Positions 44,655 through 53,794 of a DNA stretch of 64,000 bases are shown here, piece after piece. A program made the position numbers and the translations under genes. Source of the stretch: Planococcus maitriensis (lineage in GTDB: Bacteria > Bacillota > Bacilli > Bacillales_A > Planococcaceae); NCBI RefSeq assembly GCF_003289925.1, contig NZ_QLZQ01000008.1, forward strand, positions 33,445 to 97,444, written 5' to 3'. Numbering within the stretch: position 1 is the stretch's first letter; every line of letters starts with the position of its first letter. Below the pieces are notes generated by a model that had not been told where the DNA came from, did not search any database, and worked only from the letters and a program-made list of their open reading frames with translations.

Positions 44655-44984
44655 ATGAATGAGTTGCCGAATTGCCCGAAATGCGGTTCTGAGTATACGT
44701 ATGAAGACGCAGGAATGATGGTTTGCCCCGAGTGTGCATATGAATGGAACCCTGCCGAACAGCCGGAAGAAGAAGTGGTGCGCGATGCCGTCGGAAACAT
44801 CCTGCAGGACGGAGATGCTGTTACGGTCATCAAGGATTTGAAAGTGAAAGGCAGTTCCAATCCCTTGAAAATCGGCACGAAAGTCAAAAGCATCCGTCTC
44901 GTTGAAGGAGACCATAATATCGATTGCAAGATCGATGGCTTCGGCGCGATGCAGCTGAAATCGGAATTCGTGAAAAAAGCCTGA
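44655..44984 (+). CDS. PhnA/YjdM family zinc-ribbon protein
   Basis: 109 residues. Zinc ribbon CPKC...CPEC near 8-31, then the conserved PhnA domain with [40 protein letters not shown]. The name comes from a link to alkylphosphonate use in E. coli, but no phosphonate genes are near and the family role is not known. ATG 44655 has TAGGAG upstream at 11-12 bases. Ends before a strong bidirectional terminator. Confidence 0.88.
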   Translation: MNELPNCPKCGSEYTYEDAGMMVCPECAYEWNPAEQPEEEVVRDAVGNILQDGDAVTVIKDLKVKGSSNPLKIGTKVKSIRLVEGDHNIDCKIDGFGAMQLKSEFVKKA

Positions 44985-45012
44985 TTCCTTAAGTTCGGGC
45001 ACGCAAAAATAA

Positions 45013-45053
45013 AAAACCGGCCATCCGCCTATTATGGGCGGATGGCCGGTTTT
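45013..45053. terminator. bidirectional terminator between phnA-like gene and queE
   Basis: AAAACCGGCCATCCGCC / GGCGGATGGCCGGTTTT, 17-base perfect stem, 7-base loop. Confidence 0.95.
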
Positions 45054-45066
45054 GTTTTGCGGCTCT

Positions 45067-45774
45067 TCAAACGCCGCGTTTATTGCCCCATAACAGTGTA
45101 TGCAGCTGCGGCAGCACTTTGGCGTCGTTAAGAGGGGCGGAAGCCAAATGCCTGTCGATCAGCCATTGATAGCGCCCAAGTAGATGCTGTACCAGTTTCT
45201 CGTCTTCGGTCGTCTGCGTGTCGTCATTGCCGACTTGCAAAAAGAACGGGAATGACGGATAGCGCAGGTGGAGCTGTTCTGCGAAAAAGAAATCCGCTTC
45301 ATCGAAAACGACGACTTTCAGGCTGGCTTGAGCCGATGACAGCCTGCCGAGCATCGCATCGAGCTTGGAATAGTCCAGAATCATGCCAGAGCTCGGGGGC
45401 TTCGGGGAGACGGTGACTTCATCGATTTCCGAAAGCCAATCCTGCCAGATGCTGCCTTGTGTTTCGACAGCGGTGCGCCAACCTTTTTCTTGGCATAATG
45501 CGACCAGTTCCGCGATGCCTTTGTGCAGTGCCGGGTTGCCTCCGGAGATGGTGACATGTGAAAAAGCGCCTTTTCCGAGCTCCTCGAGCTGCCGGGCAAT
45601 TTCGCCTGCGGCCATCATGACGCTTTTCCCGGTGCCGTCCCAAGTGAACTTGGAATCGCACCATGAACAGGAATAATCGCAGCCGGCGGTCCGGACGAAC
45701 ATCGTCTTCTGTCCCATGACCATGCCTTCGCCTTGGATGGTCGGGCCGAATACTTCCATCACTGGGATCTTCAT
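45067..45774 (-). CDS. queE: 7-carboxy-7-deazaguanine synthase
   Basis: Radical SAM enzyme, third step toward preQ0/queuosine: turns carboxytetrahydropterin into 7-carboxy-7-deazaguanine. 235 residues. Iron-sulfur motif CDYSCSWC (Cys32, 36, 39) following FGPTIQGEGMVMG, and TISGGNPALH. ATG 45774 follows AAAGGAGTG and overlaps the queD stop by 4 bases; the longer frame to 45843 is inside queD. Last gene of the riboswitch-controlled queCDE operon. Confidence 0.95.
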   Translation of the reverse strand: MKIPVMEVFGPTIQGEGMVMGQKTMFVRTAGCDYSCSWCDSKFTWDGTGKSVMMAAGEIARQLEELGKGAFSHVTISGGNPALHKGIAELVALCQEKGWRTAVETQGSIWQDWLSEIDEVTVSPKPPSSGMILDYSKLDAMLGRLSSAQASLKVVVFDEADFFFAEQLHLRYPSFPFFLQVGNDDTQTTEDEKLVQHLLGRYQWLIDRHLASAPLNDAKVLPQLHTLLWGNKRGV

Positions 45775-46190
45775 GAAGACACTCCTTTCGGCCGGTAGAT
45801 GACATAGCTTGTCGGGGTTTCCCGGACGATGACTTGGATGCATTTCGGTTGGTTTTCCGAACGGTCGAGCGCGTCCTGGATCAGCTTATGTACTTGCTGT
45901 GCCAGCTGCTCGGTCGTCGGAAAAGTCTCTGTGAATTCCGGATGGTCATTCAATACGCTATGGTCATAGCGTTTATGGATCAAGTCTTTCAATTGCTTGA
46001 AGTCGATAAGAAAACCGATGCCGTTCAATTGGTCGCCGGCAATCGTGATATTCAAATGGTAAGTATGGCCATGCATTTCTGCGCATTTTCCGGCTTCATC
46101 GGCCGGGATATAATGCGCAGCGGAAAAATGCATATCTTTGTTCAATTCAAAGCTATAGGAATGTGGAACGGAAGGGTAGAATTGCTGCAT
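45771..46190 (-). CDS. queD: 6-carboxytetrahydropterin synthase
   Basis: Pterin-fold enzyme that turns dihydroneopterin triphosphate into 6-carboxytetrahydropterin. 139 residues: zinc ligands HFSAAH (His26) and EMHGHTYHL (His40, His42), catalytic Cys36 in GKCAEMHGH. Start is ATG 46190, sharing its A with the queC stop (TGATG), with AAGAAGGTG upstream; the 55-codon extension lies in queC and is rejected. Middle gene of the operon. QueF is not in the window. Confidence 0.95.
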   Translation of the reverse strand: MQQFYPSVPHSYSFELNKDMHFSAAHYIPADEAGKCAEMHGHTYHLNITIAGDQLNGIGFLIDFKQLKDLIHKRYDHSVLNDHPEFTETFPTTEQLAQQVHKLIQDALDRSENQPKCIQVIVRETPTSYVIYRPKGVSS

Positions 46191-46852
46191 CAAGACTTTG
46201 CACCTTCTTTTTTGGAAAGGTAAGTCTGCAAGCCTTCGTTGCGCAAGGCGCAGGCCGGGCATGTGCCGCAGCCTGCTGCCGGAATGCCGTGGTAGCAGGT
46301 CAAAGTTTCGTTCTGGACGAATTCGAATGCGCCGAGTTTGTCGGACAGTTCCCAAACCCCCGCTTTATCGAGCCACATGAGCGGCGTATGGATGACGAAT
46401 TGCTTGTCCATCGATAAGTTGAGCGTGACATTGAGCGACCGGATGAAGGTATCCCGGCAATCCGGATAACCGCTGAAATCCGTCTCGCTGACGCCGGTCA
46501 CGAGATGGCGGGCGCCGAATGCATCGGCGTAAATCGCCGCAAAAGACAGGAACAATAAATTGCGTCCGGGAACGAAAGTGGAAGGCGGGCCGTCCTCTTG
46601 CTCTTCGACATCAATCGATTTGCGCGTCAAGGCATTTGCGGATAATTGGTTGATAAGCCCCATATCGAGCACTTGAAGCGATACGCCGAGCGTCTCGGCG
46701 ATGCGTCTTGCGTGGCCGATTTCCTGCGCATGGCGCTGGCCGTAATCGAAAGTGACGGCGAGCACTTCGCTGAATTCTCCGAGCGCCCAAAATAGGCAAG
46801 TAGTACTGTCTTGCCCACCGCTGAAGACAACGACTGCTTTTTCATTTTTCAT
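46190..46852 (-). CDS. queC: 7-cyano-7-deazaguanine synthase
   Basis: ATP-dependent enzyme forming the nitrile of preQ0. 220 residues: PP-loop [14 protein letters not shown] near 8-20 and a C-terminal zinc site with cysteines in [21 protein letters not shown]. First gene of queCDE. ATG 46852 has AAGGAG about 11 bases upstream, and this ribosome site is part of the preQ1 riboswitch, so translation should fall when preQ1 is plentiful. Confidence 0.96.
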   Translation of the reverse strand: MKNEKAVVVFSGGQDSTTCLFWALGEFSEVLAVTFDYGQRHAQEIGHARRIAETLGVSLQVLDMGLINQLSANALTRKSIDVEEQEDGPPSTFVPGRNLLFLSFAAIYADAFGARHLVTGVSETDFSGYPDCRDTFIRSLNVTLNLSMDKQFVIHTPLMWLDKAGVWELSDKLGAFEFVQNETLTCYHGIPAAGCGTCPACALRNEGLQTYLSKKEGAKS

Positions 46853-46862
46853 TTAAATACAG

Positions 46863-46899
46863 CTCCTTAGTTTTTTAGAGAGGGAGTTTGCGAACCTCT
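46863..46899 (-). promoter_or_regulatory. preQ1-I riboswitch
   Basis: On the minus strand: AGAGGTTC, then GCAAACT, CCCTCT, then an A-rich stretch CTAAAAAACTAAGGAG. This is the preQ1 class I plan: P1 stem AGAGG/CCTCT, short loop, and the A-rich tail that closes the pseudoknot and takes in the Shine-Dalgarno. It ends about 10 bases before queC, so control of translation start is likely. Matches the B. subtilis queC leader closely as I recall it. Confidence 0.92.
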
Positions 46900-46954
46900 T
46901 TGATGAAACAGTTACCATAATAGCATAATCAGGCAAGTTCCTGGGCTTTTTCAT

Positions 46955-46979
46955 GTGTAGTGGAAGGGCGTCAGGGTAT
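46955..46979 (+). promoter_or_regulatory. SigB-like promoter of the oxidoreductase gene
   Basis: GTGTAG (46955-46960), 13-base spacer, GGGTAT (46974-46979). The -10 is a perfect SigB match; the -35 fits in 4 of 6. Confidence 0.55.
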
Positions 46980-47009
46980 ACAAGTGGTAAAAGGGAGGAG
47001 TAGGTGCAG

Positions 47010-47948
47010 ATGAAAGCGATTGTCATTGACCAGTACGGGGGCAAGGAGCAATTGAAAGAACGTGAAGTGGAAACGCCGGCCATTTCAGCGCATCAAGTGT
47101 TGGTGGAAGTCCATGCGACTTCAGTCAACCCGATTGATTGGAAGCTGAGGGAAGGCTATTTGAAAGAAATGCTGCCATGGGAATTCCCGATCATTCTCGG
47201 ATGGGATGTGGCAGGAGTCGTCAAGGAAGTAGGCGATGAGGTTAAACATTATCATCCAGGCGACCGGGTTTTTGCGCGTCCGGCCACCACACGGCAAGGG
47301 ACATATGCAGAATTCGTCCCTGTAGATGAGAATCTGCTCGCCCGCATGCCGGAAAGCATGGGTTTTGAAGAAGGCGCAGCGATTCCATTGACAGGGCTAA
47401 CTGCATGGCAATGCCTGGTGGAAATCGGACATATCAAGAAAGGCGATAAAGTCCTGATCCATGCAGGGGCTGGCGGCGTCGGCAGCATGGCGATCCAGAT
47501 CGCCAACAGTATCGGCTGCTATGTAGCGACGACAGCGAGCGATAAAAATGACGAACTCGTCACTTCTCTCGGTGCGAACCACGTCATCGATTACCGCGAG
47601 GAGGATTTTGCGGATGTGCTGGAGGATTTCGATTTTGTATTGGATACGATGGGTGGAGAGACACTCGAAAAAAGTTATGGAGTCTTGAAACGGGGCGGCA
47701 AACTTGTCAGCATCGCCGGACAGCCTGATGAGGAAAAAGCGGAGAAGCTCGGTATCCATGTCAGCAGTTTCTGGTTGGAGCCTGACGGGCAACAATTGAA
47801 GAAGTTGGCCGATTTGTTTGTCAGCGGGGAAGTGAAGCCGGAAGTCGGCCGTATCTATCCGCTGACGGAGGAAGGGATGCGGGATGCGCACGAGCTAAGC
47901 GAATCCCACCATGCCAGAGGAAAAATTGTCATCAAAGTGAAGGAATAG
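47010..47948 (+). CDS. NADP-dependent quinone oxidoreductase (MDR superfamily)
   Basis: 312 residues of the zinc-free medium-chain reductase type: GroES-like N-terminal domain (SVNPIDWKLREGY), Rossmann part with HAGAGGVGSMAIQIA near 151-165. Catalytic zinc cysteines of true alcohol dehydrogenases are missing, so quinone or enone reduction is likely. ATG 47010 is 9 bases after GGGAGGAG; GTG 47004 is too close. SigB-like promoter suggests stress induction. Divergent from queC, convergent with a Usp gene. Confidence 0.85.
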   Translation: MKAIVIDQYGGKEQLKEREVETPAISAHQVLVEVHATSVNPIDWKLREGYLKEMLPWEFPIILGWDVAGVVKEVGDEVKHYHPGDRVFARPATTRQGTYAEFVPVDENLLARMPESMGFEEGAAIPLTGLTAWQCLVEIGHIKKGDKVLIHAGAGGVGSMAIQIANSIGCYVATTASDKNDELVTSLGANHVIDYREEDFADVLEDFDFVLDTMGGETLEKSYGVLKRGGKLVSIAGQPDEEKAEKLGIHVSSFWLEPDGQQLKKLADLFVSGEVKPEVGRIYPLTEEGMRDAHELSESHHARGKIVIKVKE

Positions 47949-47954
47949 ACATAG

Positions 47955-47993
47955 AAAAAGCACACGGCTTGGATGGAAGCCGCGTGCTTTTAT
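47955..47993. terminator. bidirectional terminator
   Basis: AAAAGCACACGGCTT / AAGCCGCGTGCTTTT with one mismatch, 6-base loop, between convergent genes. Confidence 0.88.
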
Positions 47994-47998
47994 GTTTG

Positions 47999-48499
47999 TC
48001 ATTCAGGTTTTCCGGAACGTTCTTCGGAATAATAATCGTCTGGTGCATCACTTTGCGCTTCATCTGTACGGACGACAAGCACGTCGCATTTAGAGGAACG
48101 GACGATATGCTCTGAAACACTGCCGATGAGGAAACGTTCGACTGCATTCAAACCGGTCGCACCACAGACGATCAAGTCGGCTTCGACTCGTTCAGCCAGC
48201 TCGCGGGGAATCATCGTTTTAGGGGAGCCGTAATCGACCACGATATTGACCTTTTCAACACCGCCGGCTTCAGCTTCTTTTTTATAGTCCCCGAGTAAGT
48301 CTTCAGCGAATTTCTGGGCACGGTCGGCAATCGAACGGTCGTAAGCTTCGATTGCGGCGAACGAACGGGTATCGATCACGTTCACCAAATTCAGCGTCGC
48401 ATGGTTCCGGGTTGCGATGCCGATGGACTTTTTAAAAGCCCACTCCGCTTCTTTCGATCCGTCGACAGCTACCATGATTTGATTATACTTTAATGTCAT
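47999..48499 (-). CDS. universal stress protein, UspA family
   Basis: 166 residues, one Usp domain with IMVAVDGSKEAEW and the ATP loop GATGLNAVERFLIGSVS (G-x2-G-x9-G-S), plus an acidic tail of about 20 residues (DEAQSDAPDDYYSEE). ATG 48499 follows AAAGGAGGAATG. Not closely alike to the Usp at 44145, so not a recent copy. Divergent from alanine dehydrogenase across 299 bases that are AT-rich; I see no repeat or RNA there beyond presumed promoters. Confidence 0.9.
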   Translation of the reverse strand: MTLKYNQIMVAVDGSKEAEWAFKKSIGIATRNHATLNLVNVIDTRSFAAIEAYDRSIADRAQKFAEDLLGDYKKEAEAGGVEKVNIVVDYGSPKTMIPRELAERVEADLIVCGATGLNAVERFLIGSVSEHIVRSSKCDVLVVRTDEAQSDAPDDYYSEERSGKPE

Positions 48500-48798
48500 C
48501 TGTACATTCCTCCTTTGTCTATACTTGTATCTTTCGAGGCATAGGCAAAGTGTTCCTCCTTAAAAGGGTGAAATTTATCGATTTATTTATTATTTCTTTT
48601 CCTTTCACTATTCCGGTATATCTTTCGTTCTTTCCGCAAAGGCTTTTCTGCCGCATTTTGGCAAGTTAAAAAATAACTTTTGAAAAGACAAAATAAAAGA
48701 GCAATATCAAACAATATCTGTTAGAATGGATTTGGTTTCAAATACTGATAGTTTCGTTCATTTTATTATTTCAGACACAATAAATGGAGGGTTTTGTA

Positions 48799-49914
48799 AT
48801 GCGTATTGGGGTACCTACAGAAGTTAAGAACAATGAAAACCGTGTGGCGATGACGCCGGCGGGAGTAGTGAACTTGGCACTTTACGGCCATGAAGTTTTC
48901 ATCCAAGCTGGTGCGGGGCTCGGATCGGGCTTTACGGATGCCGATTACGAAGCTGCAGGAGCTACAATCGTGGCCGATGCTGACCAAGCTTGGGCACAGG
49001 ACATGGTCATGAAAGTAAAAGAACCGGTAGCTAGCGAGTACAAGCATTTCCGTGAAGGCCAAGTGCTATTCACTTACTTGCATTTAGCGCCGGAAGTGGA
49101 ATTGACCAATGCTTTGCTCGAGTCGAAAGTGACGGGTGTTGCTTACGAAACGGTCCAACTTCCGAACAACTCCTTGCCGCTCCTTACGCCGATGAGCGAA
49201 GTGGCAGGCCGCATGTCGACACAGATCGGTGCACAGTTCCTGGAGAAAATCCACGGTGGCGGCGGCATCCTGCTCGGCGGCATCCCTGGCGTTTCACGCG
49301 GTAAAGTGACAATCGTGGGCGGCGGTGTAGCCGGAACGAATGCTGCGAAAGTGGCGGTCGGGATGGGCGCTGATGTTACGATCCTTGACCTGAACCCAGA
49401 ACGCCTGCGCCAATTGGACGACCTGTTCGGCAAAGATGTGCAAACATTGATTTCGAACCCGCTGAATATCGCGCAATCGGTCGAAAAATCGGATCTGGTC
49501 ATCGGGGCGGTATTGATTCCGGGAGCGAAAGCGCCGAAATTGATCACTGAAGACATGATCAAATCAATGAAGCCAGGTTCTGTCGTTGTCGACATCGCCA
49601 TCGACCAAGGCGGCATCTTCGAGACAAGCGACCGCATCACCACTCATGATGCACCGACGTATGTGAAACATGATGTCGTTCATTATGCCGTTGCGAACAT
49701 GCCGGGCGCAGTCCCACGCACGTCGACGATCGGCTTGACGAATGTGACGGTCCCTTACGCAGTGCAAATCGCCAATAAAGGGCTTAAGCAAGCGGTTCTT
49801 GAAAACGAGGCATTGAAAAAAGGCGTCAACACGATGGACGGCTATGTAACGTATAAAGCTGTAGCTGACGATCAAGGCCTCGAATACAAATCGGTAGACG
49901 AATTGCTTCAATAA
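48799..49914 (+). CDS. ald: alanine dehydrogenase
   Basis: NAD-dependent, reversible L-alanine to pyruvate plus ammonia; lets cells use alanine. 371 residues: [20 protein letters not shown], the catalytic lysine in KVKEP near 75, YLHLAPE with the catalytic histidine near 96, Rossmann loop [14 protein letters not shown], and [19 protein letters not shown] 48799 follows GGAGGG (48786-48791); ATG 48784 lies before that site. A large terminator ends the gene. Possible -10 TAGAAT at 48722 without a clear -35. Confidence 0.96.
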   Translation: MRIGVPTEVKNNENRVAMTPAGVVNLALYGHEVFIQAGAGLGSGFTDADYEAAGATIVADADQAWAQDMVMKVKEPVASEYKHFREGQVLFTYLHLAPEVELTNALLESKVTGVAYETVQLPNNSLPLLTPMSEVAGRMSTQIGAQFLEKIHGGGGILLGGIPGVSRGKVTIVGGGVAGTNAAKVAVGMGADVTILDLNPERLRQLDDLFGKDVQTLISNPLNIAQSVEKSDLVIGAVLIPGAKAPKLITEDMIKSMKPGSVVVDIAIDQGGIFETSDRITTHDAPTYVKHDVVHYAVANMPGAVPRTSTIGLTNVTVPYAVQIANKGLKQAVLENEALKKGVNTMDGYVTYKAVADDQGLEYKSVDELLQ

Positions 49915-49920
49915 CAATGG

Positions 49921-49975
49921 AAAAGAGCTGTCCTGGAAAATCCCTCATACGGATTTCCGGGACAGCTCTTTTTTT
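49921..49975. terminator. bidirectional terminator between ald and pepQ-like gene
   Basis: AAAAGAGCTGTCCTGG / CCGGGACAGCTCTTTT with an inner stem AAATCC/GGATTT and 8-base loop. Confidence 0.93.
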
Positions 49976-51071
49976 ATCGGTTAATGATCGTCAATTCTTT
50001 AGGATACTTGGTCAGCACTTCATAGCCATCTGCGGTGACGGCCAGGTCGTCTTCGATGCGTACGCCGACCTGATCCGTGACATATATGCCGGGTTCAATC
50101 GTGAATACCATGCCCGCCTCGAGCGGCATATCATTGCCTCCGTGGATCGACGGGAATTCATGGACGGAAATCCCAAGGCCATGGCCAAGGCGATGTGTGA
50201 AATATTCCCCGTATCCCGCGTCTTCAATGACCTTGCGGGAAATCCTGTCAAGTTCAGCCGCGGTGACGCCGGGACGCACTGCATCAAGTGCCGCTTGCTC
50301 GGAGCGCTTGACGATTTCGTATACTTCTTTTGCCTGTTCGCTCGGTTCGCCGAAAGCCAGTGTACGGGTAATGTCCGAGCAATAACCCTTGTAAATAACG
50401 CCGAGGTCCATCAGTACAAGGTCGCCCCGGGAAATTTTTCGTTGCCCCGTTTTTCCGTGAGGAGAAGCAGCTTTTGGCCCTGTCAGGACGGTAGTATCGA
50501 AAGACATATGGGTGATGCCGCGTTTTTTCAGCGCCGTCTCGATCTCGGTCATCAATTCGATTTCCGTCATCCCTTCCTGCATCACCTCGGCTGCGACTTC
50601 GATGGCATAATCCGCAAGAGATGCCGCGTGGCGCAGGATGTCGAGTTCTGCTTCGTCTTTGATGACCCGCATGGCATTCATCTGGGCATCGATCGAGTGG
50701 ATTTCCGGCGACTGGAAAAAATGATTGATCGCATCATAGCGCTCGACATTCATATGAGCCTTCTCGATAGCGATACGCTCCATCGGCTGATTGCGATTGG
50801 CTGCCGTTTCATACAGCACTTGCATCGCGTCCTGCGTATCGGCGTGGCCCGCAATTTCGCCCGTCCATCCGGCCGCTTTGGCATCCGGCGCTTCCATTGC
50901 CGGGCAAATCAGGAACGGTTCAGCCTCAGCGAATACCATGACGGCAAGCAGCCGTTCTTTCGGGTCACTATTGAAACCCGTCAAATAGAAGATGTTATGC
51001 GGGTCGGTAATGAGCGCCGCATCCATTTTCTGCTGTTTCAAATAACGTTGTAAGTTGGTCAATTTGTCCAT
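49974..51071 (-). CDS. M24 family Xaa-Pro peptidase
   Basis: 365 residues with creatinase-like N-terminal domain and pita-bread catalytic domain. Metal ligands are visible: two aspartates in [18 protein letters not shown], histidine in [13 protein letters not shown], glutamates in TIEPGIY and VRIEDDLA. It should release residues before proline (aminopeptidase P) or split Xaa-Pro dipeptides; the two cannot be separated safely by sequence. ATG 51071 has AGGGGAGGAAT upstream. Divergent from ytkL with 90 bases between. Confidence 0.9.
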   Translation of the reverse strand: MDKLTNLQRYLKQQKMDAALITDPHNIFYLTGFNSDPKERLLAVMVFAEAEPFLICPAMEAPDAKAAGWTGEIAGHADTQDAMQVLYETAANRNQPMERIAIEKAHMNVERYDAINHFFQSPEIHSIDAQMNAMRVIKDEAELDILRHAASLADYAIEVAAEVMQEGMTEIELMTEIETALKKRGITHMSFDTTVLTGPKAASPHGKTGQRKISRGDLVLMDLGVIYKGYCSDITRTLAFGEPSEQAKEVYEIVKRSEQAALDAVRPGVTAAELDRISRKVIEDAGYGEYFTHRLGHGLGISVHEFPSIHGGNDMPLEAGMVFTIEPGIYVTDQVGVRIEDDLAVTADGYEVLTKYPKELTIINR

Positions 51072-51161
51072 ATGTATTCCTCCCCTTCATGTGTAGCATA
51101 TCAAAAATCAGGGTATAAAACAGCAGAAAGCAAGGAGCCAAAACTCTATTGGAGGGATATC

Positions 51162-51842
51162 ATGAAAATCTCATATCACGGGCATTCGGTTGTGAAAATC
51201 CAGACCGGGGGCAAAACGATCCTTATCGACCCATTCATTACCGGAAATGGATTGACGGACTTGGCGGCAAGTGAAGAAAAACCGGATGCGATCCTGCTGA
51301 CGCATGCGCATAACGACCATGTCGGCGATACAGTGGACATAGCAAAATCAAGCGGAGCGGTCGTCGTGGCGCCGGTCGAACTGGCGAATTACCTGAGCGG
51401 GCAAGGCTTGGATGCAGTCGGCATGAACCTTGGGGGCGCCAAAGAGTTCGAGTTCGGTAAAGTGAAATTCACGAAAGCGTTCCATAGCTCGTCCTATACG
51501 GCAGAGGACGGTGAAGTCATCTACGGCGGCATGCCGGCTGGGATTCTCTTTGAAGCGGAAGGAAAGACGGTGTATCATGCTGGGGATACCGAAGTGTTCG
51601 GCGACATGGAAATCATTGGCAAGCGCCACTCGATTGACTTGGCGTTTGTCCCGATTGGCGATTTCTTCACGATGGGCCCCGAAGATGCAGCTTACGCCGT
51701 AGAACTCATTAATCCGAAGACGGCGGTGCCAATCCACTACAACACCTTCCCGCCGATCAAGCAGGACCCGGAACAATTCAAGCAGGCTGTCAAGCAGGCG
51801 GAAGTCAAGATCATGGAGCCCGGAGACAGCATCGATTTATAA
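51162..51842 (+). CDS. ytkL: UPF0173 metal-dependent hydrolase YtkL
   Basis: 226-residue metallo-beta-lactamase fold protein: [13 protein letters not shown], metal motif [10 protein letters not shown] (His48, His50, Asp52, His53), [12 protein letters not shown] and the late histidine in [10 protein letters not shown]. Substrate unknown for the family. ATG 51162 follows GGAGGGATATC; the 30 codons upstream reach into the promoter region of the M24 gene. Terminator follows. Confidence 0.92.
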   Translation: MKISYHGHSVVKIQTGGKTILIDPFITGNGLTDLAASEEKPDAILLTHAHNDHVGDTVDIAKSSGAVVVAPVELANYLSGQGLDAVGMNLGGAKEFEFGKVKFTKAFHSSSYTAEDGEVIYGGMPAGILFEAEGKTVYHAGDTEVFGDMEIIGKRHSIDLAFVPIGDFFTMGPEDAAYAVELINPKTAVPIHYNTFPPIKQDPEQFKQAVKQAEVKIMEPGDSIDL

Positions 51843-51855
51843 ATTCCATTAACAG

Positions 51856-51898
51856 AAAACAGGCAAGGGAGGACAACAATCCCCCTTGCCTGTTTTTT
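51856..51898 (+). terminator. terminator after ytkL
   Basis: AAAACAGGCAAGGG / CCCTTGCCTGTTTT stem with a 14-base loop and six T. Confidence 0.92.
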
Positions 51899-52006
51899 AT
51901 TGCCTCGAGCCAAGCCCTGCTTTTAAAGGCTGCCGCCGGATTGTCGACTTCCATTCGGATTATGATAAACTAAGGGATAGAGGATAGCAGAAAGATTGGT
52001 GAAATA

Positions 52007-53314
52007 ATGGCTACGAAACACGAACAGATTTTGGATTATATCGAGACTTTGGCTGTTGGGGAGAAAATCTCCGTCCGCCGGATTGCCAAGGAGCTTCAAG
52101 TATCAGAAGGCACGGCTTACCGGGCCATCAAGGAAGCCGAAAACAAGCGGCTGGTCTCGACGATTGAACGGGTCGGCACCATCCGTATCGAGCGCAAGAA
52201 AAAGGAGAATATCGAACGCCTGACCTATGCGGAAATCGTCAAAGTTGTCGATGGCCAAGTGCTCGGCGGCCGGGCAGGTCTCCATAAATCATTGAACAAA
52301 TTCGTCATCGGGGCGATGCAGCTCGAAGACATGATGCGCTATACGGAAGCAGGCAACCTGCTAATTGTCGGTAACCGCTACAAAGCCCATGAATATGCCC
52401 TGCAGGCAGGGGCGGCCGTCCTCGTGACAGGGGGCTTCGATGCATCCGATCAAGTGAAGAAACTGGCCGATGAGCTGGAATTGCCGGTCATCTCGACCAG
52501 CTACGATACTTTTACAGTAGCCACGATGATCAACCGGGCGATTTACGACCAATTGATCAAAAAAGAGATCTTGCTCATCGAAGATATCTTGATTCCGCTG
52601 GAAAACACTCATTTCCTCCACATAAAAGACCCAATCAGCCGCTATAACGAGCTGAATAATGAAACGACGCACGGCGGATTCCCGGTTGTCGACAGCAACG
52701 GCCGGCTGGTCGGGATCGTCACTTCGCGGGATGTCATTGGCGCGTCAGATACGGAAACGATCGATAAAGTGATGACTAAAGACCCCATCACTGTGTCGCT
52801 GCAGACGAGCGTCGCAGCAGCAGGGCACCGGATGATCTGGGAAGGTATCGACTTGCTGCCGATCACCGATGACCATCATAATTTGATGGGCATCATCAGC
52901 CGCCAGGACGTGCTGAAAGCGATCCAGACAGCACAGCGCCAGCCGCAGCAAGGCGAAACGATCGATGACATCATCAAAAGCCAATTGAATCTGGTGCAGG
53001 AAGACGAGCTCAGCCTGGAGTTCCGCGTCACGCCCCAAATGACCAATGCGTATGGCTCGCTGTCATACGGAGCTTACACGATGGTGCTGACAGAAGCAGC
53101 AGCGACGGCACTTAAGACAAAAAACCGCAAAGACAGCGTGCTGGAAAACATTACCGTCTATTTCCTGAAACCGGTGCAGTTGGATGCAGCATTGCTTATT
53201 CGCCCGACAATCCTGGACATTAGCCGGAAATCAGCGAAAGTCGATGTCGAAGTATTATATGAACAGCAAGTGATCGGCAAGTCGATGCTGACCTTCCAAT
53301 TGCTCGACCGTTGA
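52007..53314 (+). CDS. ytoI: HTH-DRTGG-CBS-hotdog regulatory protein YtoI
   Basis: Four domains in 435 residues: winged helix-turn-helix (about 1-60, SVRRIAKELQVSEGTAYRAI), DRTGG domain (about 75-185), a CBS pair (about 195-310, VDSNGRLVGIVTSRDVIG), and a C-terminal hotdog thioesterase-like domain (about 330-435, TNAYGSLSYGAYTMVLTEAA). This matches YtoI. The mix points to a DNA-binding sensor of nucleotides and acyl-CoA, but no target is known. ATG 52007 has GGTGA upstream. Convergent with ytpI. Confidence 0.88.
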   Translation: MATKHEQILDYIETLAVGEKISVRRIAKELQVSEGTAYRAIKEAENKRLVSTIERVGTIRIERKKKENIERLTYAEIVKVVDGQVLGGRAGLHKSLNKFVIGAMQLEDMMRYTEAGNLLIVGNRYKAHEYALQAGAAVLVTGGFDASDQVKKLADELELPVISTSYDTFTVATMINRAIYDQLIKKEILLIEDILIPLENTHFLHIKDPISRYNELNNETTHGGFPVVDSNGRLVGIVTSRDVIGASDTETIDKVMTKDPITVSLQTSVAAAGHRMIWEGIDLLPITDDHHNLMGIISRQDVLKAIQTAQRQPQQGETIDDIIKSQLNLVQEDELSLEFRVTPQMTNAYGSLSYGAYTMVLTEAAATALKTKNRKDSVLENITVYFLKPVQLDAALLIRPTILDISRKSAKVDVEVLYEQQVIGKSMLTFQLLDR

Positions 53315-53369
53315 TAAGCGCCAGCTTGGCTGTGTAGAGATCCGATGCCTGCGCTAAAAAATGCAAAAA

Positions 53370-53404
53370 AAAAACAACCTCTCCGCAAGGGAGGGGCTGT
53401 TTTA
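53370..53404. terminator. terminator between ytoI and ytpI
   Basis: ACAACCTCTCC with GGGAGGGGCTGT around a GCAA loop, imperfect stem; A-rich left and T-rich right sides, and it overlaps the ytpI stop. Confidence 0.7.
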
Positions 53405-53701
53405 TGGGTTCAGGCGGGTTTCTTCGTCAAGAAACGCTTGGTAATGGCGATTCGCCTTGAAATTATGGACGATCAGCGCCAAGCCAAGAACAATGAAGAT
53501 GCCGGCAATGATGTAAGTGACGACAGTTTGGAAAACGAACAGCTGGTTGATGCCGAAAAAGGCGATGAAGCTGCCGAGCGCAATCTGGGCGCGGCTGGCG
53601 TACCAGTTTTTACGCACCGGAAGACGTGTGCGGATCTGTTTCGTTTTATAATACAGATAAAATACTGCAGAAATGATAATCAAAAATACGAATATGAGCA
53701 T
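53402..53701 (-). CDS. ytpI: small membrane protein YtpI
   Basis: 99 residues with three hydrophobic segments: MLIFVFLIIISAVFYLYY at the start, IALGSFIAFFGINQLFVF in the middle and VVTYIIAGIFIVLGLALIV, then a charged tail. This is the YtpI family, always beside nrnA in relatives; function unknown. ATG 53701 follows a perfect AGGAGG. The minus-strand frame stays open far upstream (to 54139), but that part is antisense to nrnA and has no ribosome site. Confidence 0.85.
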   Translation of the reverse strand: MLIFVFLIIISAVFYLYYKTKQIRTRLPVRKNWYASRAQIALGSFIAFFGINQLFVFQTVVTYIIAGIFIVLGLALIVHNFKANRHYQAFLDEETRLNP

Positions 53702-53794
53702 GGGGAACCTCCTGTTATGCAAATCTATCTCCATTGTAATGGGGATGGTGAGAAAATGCGAATGGATTTCCCTGGCCACTGGAGGATTGAAGCA

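Noticed and set aside
53345..53794. 150-codon N-terminal extension of nrnA
   Set aside because: It runs antisense through ytpI, which has its own AGGAGG and membrane-protein sequence; the DHH protein family starts at ATG 53795 with GGAGGA.
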